The position numbers and the translations under genes are program-made. Below the pieces are notes generated by a model. It had not been told where the DNA came from. It ran no database searches and saw nothing but the letters and a program-made list of their open reading frames with translations. A DNA stretch of 15,552 bases from Proteiniphilum sp. (lineage in GTDB: Bacteria > Bacteroidota > Bacteroidia > Bacteroidales > Dysgonomonadaceae): contig JAISZV010000117.1 in NCBI GenBank assembly GCA_031284475.1, positions 1 to 15,552 on the forward strand, read 5' to 3'. Within the stretch, counting starts at the first letter, position 1; each line of letters begins with the position of its first letter. Of the stretch, positions 6,447-12,861 are shown piece after piece.

Positions 6447-6611
6447 TTACTCCAAAAAAGCGGAGAAGGCGGCTTCCGGCAATATCACGGCAATACGATG
6501 TATTCCTACTTGTCGCCTACTCCTGTACATATTTTCCCTGCCGGTCTGCTTCTTAGGACCGACAAAGAAGGGATACGACTCCTTTTCCCCTCGGTACACT
6601 CGTCTTCCCAT
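6447..6611 (-). CDS. Possible 54-aa ORF between TR and the reverse transcriptase
   Basis: A short basic ORF (MGRRVYRGEKESYPFFV and onward) with a fair ribosome binding site, AGGAG nine bases before the ATG. Its stop overlaps the GGAG that serves the reverse transcriptase. I recognise no family. In DGRs this interval is the RNA spacer needed for cDNA priming, so the ORF may be accidental; it may instead couple translation to the reverse transcriptase. Confidence 0.2.
   Translation of the reverse strand: MGRRVYRGEKESYPFFVGPKKQTGRENMYRSRRQVGIHRIAVILPEAAFSAFLE
6536..6572 (-). ncRNA. Stem-loop in the TR 3' spacer RNA
   Basis: On the - strand GTCGGTC (6557-6563) pairs with GACCGGC (6540-6546) around a ten-base loop, and CCCT/AGGG (6569-6572 with 6536-6539) extends the stem past a one-sided bulge. 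It lies about 70-100 bases downstream of TR in the interval known, in the Bordetella phage DGR, to be needed for cDNA priming with the RT-Avd complex. The structure is read by eye; its function is inference. Confidence 0.4.
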
Positions 6612-6638
6612 GAGAATACGCTCCTGACTTAGAGGGAG

Positions 6639-6746
6639 AGCGGCCCGACAACCGATGTTGTTGTTCACGTTCGACCGGGCGTTGTTCAAATTCAGGGACG
6701 CCACGCCCGCGTTCGCGCCGTTGTTCCAGTTGCCACCCCGGATCGG
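6639..6746 (-). repeat. DGR template repeat (TR)
   Basis: Template repeat of 108 bp. Read on the - strand it holds eleven Asn codons (AAC or AAT), giving an adenine at most exposed positions. Its encoded pattern is PIRGGNWNNGANAG, then LNLNNARSNVNNNIGCRAA. It aligns without gaps to 7211-7318 with 14 mismatches, all at TR adenines, out of 24 adenines in TR. It lies between avd and the reverse transcriptase. The ORF that spans it (start at 6791) is best seen as the template rather than a protein gene. Confidence 0.95.
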
Positions 6747-6816
6747 CACACCAACCACTAAACAGCCATACCCCTTTATGTTACTTCGCATGTTAATATG
6801 TTCCTAACTTGACCCC

Positions 6817-7167
6817 TTATTGCCGGACGAATTTTAACCAGCCGCCCAACATGCGACCTACTTCGGTAACCACCATAGAGAAATTTTTATATTTCTCGAA
6901 CGGCACGAATTCCAATTCCATACCCATCCGAACCAAAAATTTCAATTCGGATAATTTCATATCTGCCTGTTGGAGCACGCGCGACTTTTCCGGCTTCGCC
7001 GGAACCACGCTTGCCCTTTCAAGCAACGTCCCTGCTTCCCAAAGGACGCACCGTATGTCGGAGGCAAGGCTATATTTTTCACTCCGGGGAAAATTCCGCA
7101 CAATTACATAAACATATTTCGCCATGTCCACGTATTTCTGCACAACCTTCATGCTATTTTCTACCAC
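6817..7167 (-). CDS. avd: DGR accessory variability determinant (Avd-like four-helix protein)
   Basis: A 116-aa, nearly all-helical basic protein of the Avd / S23 intervening-sequence-protein fold, which forms a pentameric barrel that binds the reverse transcriptase and the TR RNA and is needed for mutagenic cDNA synthesis in studied DGRs. Four helices can be seen: around 1-28 (VVQKYVDMAKYVYVIVRNFP), 32-55 (YSLASDIRCVLWEAGTLLER), 61-85 (SRVLQQADMKLSELKFLVRM) and 88-114 (FEKYKNFSMVVTEVGRMLGG). The length is typical. GTG at 7167 is preceded by GGAG eight bases upstream, so it is preferred over the ATG six codons in. It lies 31 bp downstream of the variable-protein stop and just upstream of TR, the standard DGR order. 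Confidence 0.88.
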   Translation of the reverse strand: MVENSMKVVQKYVDMAKYVYVIVRNFPRSEKYSLASDIRCVLWEAGTLLERASVVPAKPEKSRVLQQADMKLSELKFLVRMGMELEFVPFEKYKNFSMVVTEVGRMLGGWLKFVRQ

Positions 7168-7198
7168 GATCAGGTCTCCAGGTTTCAGGGAATCAGGA

Positions 7199-8173
7199 TC
7201 ACACTATAAAAGCGGCCCGACAACCGAAGCCGGTGTACACGTTCGACCGGGCGGTGCTCAAACTCAGGGACGCCACGCCCGCGCTCGCGCCGTCGGACCA
7301 GGCGCCACCCCGGATCGGAAAACGCTCACCTTCAGCGGTGATCCAGAACCCGCCCTTTGCCTGGCTGAAAATCGTCAATGGGGTATTGCCGCTAGTGATA
7401 TTCGGTACAATCATGGCTTGGGCAAGCTGTTTCTTTACCGCATCGCTCAAGGAGCCGAAAGTAGTGGCCATGGTCCGCCAGCCGCTTTCACTGGCAGACG
7501 ATGCGGGGAATATGACCTGTGCCCCTGTAGGATTCGGCCAGTTTGCCTCGGCAAGATTAAAATCGTTATCAACGGGCATGTATACCTTGCCGTCAACAAT
7601 TTTGAAACCGTCCTGCCATTCCCAAACATTACCGACTAAATCGGCGATACCGGCAATTGAATTGTCATGCCGCCACGATACCGGGCCGCTGCCACCGAGT
7701 GTTTTTGCCGTGGGATTGTCCGGCGCGGGGGTACCCGTTTCATAGGGGGCTGCATGGGATTTCAAGTAATTGGTATTACCCCTGGGCTGGAACCCATTTT
7801 TTAAGCACCAGAGGGCCACCGCCGCCCACTCCCAATTGGTCATTAGGTGGAAGCCAGGGCCGTTTGCGGTACAGGCGGCTTTTGCCTGGTCAAAATTGAT
7901 GCTGACCTTCGGGGAACATCCGGGAATGGAAATCGCGTACCCCTTCTCAAAAATCGCCTGATACGCCCCGATAAAGATTTCATTCTTTATCACGCCGTCC
8001 ACCACAAACGCCGGATGAACACCGGAACCCAAAGTAGGATCCAGGTCCTCCACATTGAACTTCGGTATGCGTACCATATACAAGGGATCGCCGTTCACAT
8101 TGTACTTGACGTATACCTTACCGCCCGTCGCGGCTAAAACCGCGTTAAATAACGTGTCCTTATTCAAGGCCAT
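7199..8173 (-). CDS. DGR variable protein, FGE/C-type-lectin fold, phage tail tip
   Basis: Target of the DGR, 324 aa. Residues 1-60 are a probable attachment region (KDTLFNAVLAATGGKVYVKY). Residues 65-321 have the formylglycine-generating-enzyme-like C-type lectin fold: FHLMTNWEWAAVALWCLKNG (108-127), PRGNTNY, GIADLVGNVWEWQDG (175-189) and the C-terminal GGFW through FPIRGGAW and GFGCRAAF. Residues 286-321 are encoded by the variable repeat; eleven of them differ from TR (A291, S293, D294, S297, S304, S306, T307, Y313, T314, G315, F316). No signal peptide or lipobox, which fits a virion protein rather than a surface lipoprotein such as treponemal TvpA. The start at 8173 (MALNK) has AGGAGG at good spacing; the ATG at 8197 does not. 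It follows tail genes, so it should be the receptor-binding tip. Confidence 0.92.
   Translation of the reverse strand: MALNKDTLFNAVLAATGGKVYVKYNVNGDPLYMVRIPKFNVEDLDPTLGSGVHPAFVVDGVIKNEIFIGAYQAIFEKGYAISIPGCSPKVSINFDQAKAACTANGPGFHLMTNWEWAAVALWCLKNGFQPRGNTNYLKSHAAPYETGTPAPDNPTAKTLGGSGPVSWRHDNSIAGIADLVGNVWEWQDGFKIVDGKVYMPVDNDFNLAEANWPNPTGAQVIFPASSASESGWRTMATTFGSLSDAVKKQLAQAMIVPNITSGNTPLTIFSQAKGGFWITAEGERFPIRGGAWSDGASAGVASLSLSTARSNVYTGFGCRAAFIV
7211..7318 (-). repeat. DGR variable repeat (VR) with IMH
   Basis: The 108-bp copy of TR at the 3' end of the variable-protein gene. On the coding strand, TR adenines are replaced by G at seven sites, C at four and T at three; non-adenine positions are all unchanged. 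The 17 bp nearest the stop codon (7211-7227) equal TR (6639-6655) and would act as the GC-rich initiation-of-mutagenic-homing (IMH) stretch. I see no clear hairpin just beyond VR. Confidence 0.95.
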
Positions 8174-8570
8174 TTTCTTCCTCCTGCATTGTTTCACCCC
8201 ACGTTTTATCCAGGGGCCACAGATTTAACACCACGGATTCCCCATCCAGAGGCACCGGCACCGTCTCCGTGTGTGTTGCCGGTAACTCCTCGACCTCCCC
8301 TATGCCGCTATGGGTCAATCCCTGCGGTGGCCCGTCAACCTCCACGGTTTGATAGTTCCGTGGGGGTATCACCACATCTGCGACATGCTCGCAACACGGC
8401 ATGAGACCGCGATGTACCCTGCCTTGACACCTTCCAAACGGGATTAGTACCTCTTGGTCGCCTTCCTCAAGGGCAAGGTCAATCGTTATACCCGCTATCG
8501 TGAGTATCGTACCGTCAATAGAGTAATCCCTAAAATGTTCACGGGCGGGATCAACTTGCTTAATTATCAT
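8160..8570 (-). CDS. Unrecognised 136-aa protein upstream of the DGR target
   Basis: I do not recognise this protein. It is soluble, acidic and proline-rich in the middle, with a predicted beta-rich N-terminal half (YSIDGTILTIAGITIDLALE) and no signal peptide. The start at 8570 (MIIKQVD) is preferred over 8612 because GGAGGG lies four bases before it, the same arrangement as at the fibre gene start 11628. Its 3' end overlaps the ribosome binding site and first codons of the variable protein by 14 bases, so the two are probably translationally coupled. Linking or assembly of the tail tip is a possible role suggested only by position. Confidence 0.7.
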   Translation of the reverse strand: MIIKQVDPAREHFRDYSIDGTILTIAGITIDLALEEGDQEVLIPFGRCQGRVHRGLMPCCEHVADVVIPPRNYQTVEVDGPPQGLTHSGIGEVEELPATHTETVPVPLDGESVVLNLWPLDKTWGETMQEEENGLE

Positions 8571-8584
8571 CGTACCCTCCGATA

Positions 8585-9670
8585 CTATAAAGTGGGCTTG
8601 AATACCGTCCATCGGACGCGGACAGCATCAAGGGTTCCTTCTGCTTTGAGGTTGAAGCCGTTTGCCGCCTTATTGTCGGCATGAATAATCGGCCACTGAT
8701 TATACCCTCCCTTGTAATCTAGAATTTCAAGCTGAACAGTGTATTCCGCATCCAACAGATTGAACGGCAGTGCAACCGAAACATAAGCAACGCTATTGAA
8801 TTGTACAGGATAGGCGGCTTCGACACGGCGGACATCGGTCATGGTTACGGCGTTAAGATAGGGATCGTTCTGGTAGCTGTTGCCAGCGGGAACACTGAAA
8901 CGATATAAGGCCATCCCGTTATCCGGTACAAGTCCGTCAAGCGGCGTACAGGCAAACCGGATACTGCCTGAATTGAAATAGAGGTAGGCATAACAGTAAC
9001 GCGTTACATTGCCGTAATTGTCCGGCACCAGCGCGGAATTCGGGAAAGCCGGACATACCGATTCCATACCGTTCATAAAAAATTTTCCGGCAAGCACTGA
9101 GATATTGCGCAAAGCCGTGGTACTCTTTTCAACGGTAATCCCCGCTATGACGCCCCGGTTGATAATCGTAGCGATTCCGGTTTGGATGCGCTGGTCAACC
9201 GTTTTTTTACTTTCCTGATGCGCCCTCCCGCCGAGGTCAAGCGCATAGGCGATCATATCAACGAATTCAGCCCGTTCATTGACCACAACCCACATGCCGT
9301 TTACCCATTCAAAATGGACGCTTTCATGGGCCCTCGCCGTGATACTCATGCTTGGGGATGAGGCGGATTTGACCGTTGCGTCCGAATTCGCGGAATTAAT
9401 CACGGCTACACGACAGCCGGTAAAAGCGGCATTGCCCAAGGTGAGGGTAATCCCACCCGCAACAATCTCAAAAACACTATGTGCCTGAATCTGCGTCGTC
9501 GTACTGGTTTCCGTTACGGTTTTGGGACGCTGGAAACCAAAGGGCGCAAGCACATTGTTATTGGCATCGCGGGGAGTTATCGATCCCGTAATCTTGGTAC
9601 CAAACGGCGGGGTATATCCCGAAAACCCGGGGACTTTAAGCGCGTTAAGCGTACAGTCAATGGTAGCCAT
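8585..9670 (-). CDS. Phage tail-fibre-like structural protein
   Basis: A 361-aa beta-rich protein with no signal peptide. Residues 65-135 (FEIVAGGITLTLGNAAFTGC, later HFEWVNGMWVVV) have the repeating strand pattern of phage fibre domains ending in an FxWVNGxW motif. The middle (residues 150-260) repeats short strand elements and aromatic-rich turns, and the last 90 residues resemble a globular fibre domain. The start at 9670 has AGGAG five bases upstream. It stands between the UGA-interrupted fibre frame and the 136-aa gene in an unbroken leftward series, so it is part of the same distal tail structure. I can name no precise family. Confidence 0.65.
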   Translation of the reverse strand: MATIDCTLNALKVPGFSGYTPPFGTKITGSITPRDANNNVLAPFGFQRPKTVTETSTTTQIQAHSVFEIVAGGITLTLGNAAFTGCRVAVINSANSDATVKSASSPSMSITARAHESVHFEWVNGMWVVVNERAEFVDMIAYALDLGGRAHQESKKTVDQRIQTGIATIINRGVIAGITVEKSTTALRNISVLAGKFFMNGMESVCPAFPNSALVPDNYGNVTRYCYAYLYFNSGSIRFACTPLDGLVPDNGMALYRFSVPAGNSYQNDPYLNAVTMTDVRRVEAAYPVQFNSVAYVSVALPFNLLDAEYTVQLEILDYKGGYNQWPIIHADNKAANGFNLKAEGTLDAVRVRWTVFKPTL

Positions 9671-10066
9671 ATAAGCTCCTTTTACGTGTTATATATGGCG
9701 GCTAAAACCGCCATTCTGAACTGCTCACCCTCAAACAGATTAGTCGCGATCCTATTGGGATTATCAAACATAAGGACCGCCCATTTTTGGGTATAATCCA
9801 ACCCCCCATAGGGGATGTGTGCCGTGGTATTACTGATAAATGAATCAAGGGCTAACGCGGTAAACCGGTCAATCGTCAATTCGTCAATGTTTACCGTGTC
9901 CCTGCCTTCATTTACTATCATATCGCTTTCCTCGCCCGTGGTTTGATAATGCTTGGTAACCTGAAATTGCATGTTGCCGATAAACAAAGCAAATTGCTGT
10001 TGCGTGGCAACAAGGGCGATATGTACCCAGGTGTTTGGGTATATTTCAATCGTGCTCAGGTCTATA

Positions 10067-10089
10067 ACTTCGCTCCCCTTGGGGGAAGT
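10067..10089 (-). promoter_or_regulatory. Possible stem-loop downstream of the second in-frame UGA
   Basis: On the - strand ACTTC (10085-10089) pairs with GAAGT (10067-10071) and CCC with GGG inside, around a CAAG loop and a three-base bulge. It starts nine bases after the UGA at 10099-10101, whose context is UGA-CUU. Confidence 0.3.
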
Positions 10090-10120
10090 GTGTTCAAGTC
10101 AGTTAGTGGTTATCTTTGCC

Positions 10121-10219
10121 GCGCTATAGGGAATATCGCCGGTTTCACCGACAGCGCTGTAGGGAATATCTCCCGTAGCACCAGCCGAACTGTATTCAAT
10201 ATCCTGCCCGCCGATCATA
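10121..10219 (-). repeat. Three-copy 33-bp tandem repeat
   Basis: Copies at 10121-10153 and 10154-10186 are close matches (GCGCTRTAGGGAATATC at the start of each); 10187-10219 is a degenerate third copy. They keep the reading frame and encode 11-residue units around TGDIPYSAVGE. The array lies about 20 bp from the second in-frame TGA. Slippage here could change domain length. Confidence 0.6.
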
Positions 10220-10394
10220 AAAATTAATGCTTCATTTCCCGGCGTTTTAAGATGTAGTACGACTATGTTGGAAACCACGGGAAGCCGCAGCCACCATTCA
10301 ACCGTTGTATCGGCGTTAGGGACTTTAGCTGAAATTGCAACATTCCCATACAGGGACTTTCCGGGATTTTCAAAAGGCGGCACATCGGACACGG

Positions 10395-10431
10395 CGGGAC
10401 TCAAATATATTTGTCCGTTTGAATCTTCCCG
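10395..10431 (-). promoter_or_regulatory. Possible stem-loop directly after the first in-frame UGA
   Basis: Directly after UGA, on the - strand, CGGGA pairs with TCCCG and TTCAAA with TTTGAG, separated by a three-base bulge (AGA) and closed by a 12-base loop. That is eleven pairs over 37 bases. The stop context is UGA-CGG. The loop lacks the GU-type bases of the known E. coli fdhF SECIS, so selenocysteine insertion is not supported. Confidence 0.35.
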
Positions 10432-11628
10432 TCAGACAAGAATCGGGACGGAGGTGTAACCCAGGGTACTAGTGGAAGTCTGATTTTGATTCTTAAAATC
10501 CGTATCAAAATGATAGACTTCACTCTGAGGAGAAATGAAGGGCAAGCCGACATCCCAGCGTTTTTCACGGCGGGCGGCGATCAAGGTGTTGGTCAGTGTA
10601 AGGTGTGTATCGGAGTAGACCTTGAGGGTTTTTATCCTGTCCCCGCCCCGATCTTCCGATAAAACAATTTCAGCCCATTGCCGATTTTTCCGACCATACG
10701 CCCGCCCATCGGCTGGGGCATCATGTACCATATCGGCTATGAGACCCTCTATTACTGCTATGGTATCGGAAAGGGAGGTAACCCTCGCCCGCCTGTACAT
10801 AATTTCTTTAACCAGGGAGGCAAAAAGACTGTCGGTTGCCGCGAATGTTTCATCACTGCCCAGCGTGTTATAGTTTTCGCCAAAGGGGACCGATGTACCG
10901 TTTACTTGATTCGCACCGATGCCAAAGTCTATGTTGTTTCTCTTGATAACGCTTTGCCCATGCGCTCCCGTGTGGGTATGTTCCTTCACAAATACCTGTT
11001 GTAATTCCTGCGAGGGAATAACCAGGAAGGTACGGGCTTTCTGCGTTGTCCATGCCGGATTTTCATTTCCCTGACGGATTGCCGTTACCTTATGGACATC
11101 GGAAGCGGCGATAACCGAAATACCCGGACGTACCACAAGTTCCGCCAGTTTCAGCCAGCCAGTGTCCGCTTCAGGCGCACCATCCGCCCCGGTCACCCCC
11201 TGCTTGACCTGATACTGGATAATCAATCGTTCTTTGGTGTTTACGTTAAAGAATTGTCCGGTTTCCGTATCAGGATTGTAAAACGCCCGGCGCTGATTAT
11301 CGTATGCCTCGAAAACACCCCGCGCCTGCACGGTATCAATGCGGGTATCTCCGGTAGGCAGCGTTATGGGAATCAGGGCGGTACGCTGTTTATTGTAAAT
11401 GGGAAGGTCAAGCAGTAACCCATTACCCCATAGTTTCTCGATATGGATTCCAACCGCCACCGTATCCGGCGTAATATCGCCGCCTACAAGATAATCAATA
11501 TCGGTCGATACCAGCATCCGATCCAATAGGGCGGCGTTCCGAATAATGCTCTCAAAGCCGTGTTGAAAATCGGTATTTTTCGTCATCTCGTGTTCATGCA
11601 CAAGCGCGGTTGTCATATCATGTGCCAC
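10432..11628 (-). CDS. Phage tail-fibre-like protein
   Basis: A 398-aa protein without signal peptide. The N-terminal 40 residues are helical (HEHEMTKNTDFQHGFESIIR). The middle is beta-rich and describes a fibre- or baseplate-attached structural protein (DIDYLVGGDITPDTVAVGIH, later VRPGISVIAASDVHKVTAIR). The section HTHTGAHGQSVIKRNNIDFG has a His-rich turn of the kind found in metal-binding fibre segments. The start is GTG at 11628 because GGAGGG lies four bases before it; the ORF itself is open to 11676 inside the terminator hairpin. It ends at TGA 10432, but the frame continues as LamG-like sequence, so this may be only the short form. It has its own strong promoter (11740-11768) and a leader terminator. 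Confidence 0.7.
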   Translation of the reverse strand: MAHDMTTALVHEHEMTKNTDFQHGFESIIRNAALLDRMLVSTDIDYLVGGDITPDTVAVGIHIEKLWGNGLLLDLPIYNKQRTALIPITLPTGDTRIDTVQARGVFEAYDNQRRAFYNPDTETGQFFNVNTKERLIIQYQVKQGVTGADGAPEADTGWLKLAELVVRPGISVIAASDVHKVTAIRQGNENPAWTTQKARTFLVIPSQELQQVFVKEHTHTGAHGQSVIKRNNIDFGIGANQVNGTSVPFGENYNTLGSDETFAATDSLFASLVKEIMYRRARVTSLSDTIAVIEGLIADMVHDAPADGRAYGRKNRQWAEIVLSEDRGGDRIKTLKVYSDTHLTLTNTLIAARREKRWDVGLPFISPQSEVYHFDTDFKNQNQTSTSTLGYTSVPILV

Positions 11629-11651
11629 AATACCCTCCGAAACCATAAAAA

Positions 11652-11683
11652 AGGCCGGACATGGGACTACCCACATCCGGCCT
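11652..11683 (-). terminator. Intrinsic terminator in the leader of the fibre gene
   Basis: On the - strand AGGCCGGATGTGGG pairs over 14 bases (two G-U) with CCCATGTCCGGCCT around the loop TAGT and is followed by a run of T, a strong intrinsic terminator. It lies between a consensus promoter and the GTG start at 11628, so it would stop transcription from that promoter unless relieved, and would end read-through from the upstream tail genes. A related hairpin is at 5311-5348. Confidence 0.85.
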
Positions 11684-11751
11684 GTTTGTCAGCGCCAACG
11701 CGCCTCAATGGGCGCAACTCATACCTATCTTACAGTTTAAGTATAGGTCTT
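11684..11751 (-). ncRNA. Structured leader RNA segments upstream of the terminator
   Basis: On the - strand two further hairpins can be drawn upstream of the terminator: ACCTATACTTA against TAAGATAGGT (with one bulged base), which overlaps the -10 region, and GCGCC against GGCGC around CATTGA. The second is followed by GGCGCTGACAAACAGGCCGG, which resembles the matching part of the leader at 5311-5365. It may be an attenuator; its inducer is unknown. Confidence 0.35.
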
Positions 11752-11768
11752 TGTCGTTTTTCCGTCAA
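11740..11768 (-). promoter_or_regulatory. Strong sigma70 promoter upstream of the fibre gene
   Basis: On the - strand TTGACG (11763-11768) and TATACT (11740-11745) are exactly 17 bases apart, each matching the consensus at 5 of 6 positions. It starts just before the stop of the upstream tail gene (11776) and would give a leader of about 105 bases before the GTG at 11628. Confidence 0.7.
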
Positions 11769-11775
11769 GTATCAT

Positions 11776-12861
11776 TCATGGTTCGGTCTCCGTTCTTTCC
11801 GCGAATTCCACAAAGGACTGTATTCCCCTCGGTCTCACCGCGTCCAACACGGACTTATACACCACGCCCTGTAGCGCCCCTTTACGCCCCACGATATATG
11901 AAGTGTCAAAATAACTTTCTTTGCTATAGTCAAGTCCGGGTATGGGATCAACCGTTCCCTTGCCGAGATGCAGCGTTTTATCTTCAAGGGCATACCCTTC
12001 ATACTGAATTACGATAGTGTATGATGGGTTTTTGGGTTTCAAGAAAAAACGCACATAATCAATATATGCCTCCCTGCCCCCGGTAGAAACAAACTTAATC
12101 TTTAGCTGCGCGGTTTCCGTGCTCAATACCACAAAGCAAAATGCGTCTCTCCAATCGTCATGTTCAAACCAGTTGGTAACCGGGGCCGTTTGCCAGGGAT
12201 TAGCCGTTTCATTCCATAGGACTTTTTCATCGGCGTTAAAATACTTCCCGCTTGAGTTCTGGATTATCACGCCACACTTACCTTTCAGAAAGAAATGCAG
12301 GGTGTATACGCCCGCCGAAACTTCGGTTAACGTTTGCAGACAGGATTGTCCCGATGCTCCATGGAAAGACAAACCGCGCTTTTTGGAAAATCGGGCATCG
12401 GCTGTATAAGCCGCGCCGTCCGCCACTATCCAATGTTCTTCTTCTTCAAAATCGCCGTTTTGTAGGAAACTCTCCTCATTGGTACTTTCACATACATAGG
12501 CATGGATGCCGCCAAAATAGGTCTCAAAAACATGCTCCATATTCGGACCGTTCCCCCAGATTTCATCACACGCCCGCTCGGTAAGCGCCCGCATCCGCCT
12601 TAATAATACCGCATCCGATTCTTCCAACTGCTTGCGTAACTTCGTGAATTGCTTCACGATCATTTCTAGACTTTCCTCTTCATGCTTCTTCACATCATCG
12701 GTGCGGGTATAATAATCAATAAATGCTACAAGTTCCGTTACTTCATTCGCGGTCGCCCCGTGGCCCTCATAATCGGAGAGGACCGCCTGAATAACCGGAT
12801 CCTTCTTGTTTATGCCGGTAGCGAGAAAATCAAGCAGATTTTGACCTTCATGCTCATTCAT
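11776..12861 (-). CDS. Phage tail protein with carbohydrate-binding-like domain
   Basis: A 361-aa protein. Residues 1-115 are helical (DFLATGINKKDPVIQAVLSD, then LTERACDEIWGNGPNMEHVF), like the tail proteins that follow baseplate J in contractile-tail phages. Residues 133-275 look like a galactose-binding-like jelly-roll (FLQNGDFEEEEHWIVADGAA, a long series of strands, IDYVRFFLKP), suited to binding a glycan on the host. The C-terminal 85 residues are a separate small domain. The start at 12861 (MNEHEG) is chosen because its ATG overlaps the TGA of the baseplate gene (ATGA); the ORF is also open from 12885. It is the last gene before the internal promoter and terminator. Confidence 0.7.
   Translation of the reverse strand: MNEHEGQNLLDFLATGINKKDPVIQAVLSDYEGHGATANEVTELVAFIDYYTRTDDVKKHEEESLEMIVKQFTKLRKQLEESDAVLLRRMRALTERACDEIWGNGPNMEHVFETYFGGIHAYVCESTNEESFLQNGDFEEEEHWIVADGAAYTADARFSKKRGLSFHGASGQSCLQTLTEVSAGVYTLHFFLKGKCGVIIQNSSGKYFNADEKVLWNETANPWQTAPVTNWFEHDDWRDAFCFVVLSTETAQLKIKFVSTGGREAYIDYVRFFLKPKNPSYTIVIQYEGYALEDKTLHLGKGTVDPIPGLDYSKESYFDTSYIVGRKGALQGVVYKSVLDAVRPRGIQSFVEFAERTETEP

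Larger units (their letters stand above)
9682..10431 (-). pseudogene. LamG-like extension of the fibre gene, split by in-frame TGA
   Basis: The frame of the gene at 10432-11628 continues unbroken to TAA at 9682, except for TGA at 10432-10434 and at 10099-10101. The first part (110 codons, starting REDSNGQIYLSPAVS) and the second (139 codons, LEHTSPKGSEVIDLS, then WVHIALVATQQQFALFIGNM) look like one concanavalin-A/LamG-type domain: VEWWLRLP, HIALV and LFIGNM are the typical strands. Neither part has a good start: the first has only TTG at 10404 and the second an ATG at 9987, both without ribosome binding sites and both inside the domain. Each TGA is followed by C and by a possible stem-loop. 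It is either an extension made by readthrough or a gene decayed by two nonsense mutations. Confidence 0.6.

Noticed and set aside
6447..6791. The 114-aa ORF spanning the TR as a protein gene
   Set aside because: Its Asn-rich central part is the DGR template itself, and the ATG at 6791 has no clear ribosome binding site. The lower part from 6611 is kept only as a weak ORF.
7011..7745. Long + strand ORF (244 aa) and its neighbours opposite the variable protein
   Set aside because: It lies antisense to the well supported variable-protein gene, is rich in Pro/Ser/Arg, has no recognisable domain, and spans the VR, where adenine changes would alter it without reason.
10395..10434. Selenocysteine insertion at the first in-frame UGA
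   Set aside because: A stem-loop follows the UGA, but the apical loop does not match the known bacterial SECIS, there is no reason for selenocysteine in a tail protein, and a second UGA is present in the same frame.
9682..11628. UGA read as tryptophan throughout (alternative code)
   Set aside because: TGA ends several other genes at positions fixed by start overlaps (ATGA at 12858, GTGA at 15541) and ends the variable protein directly after the VR.
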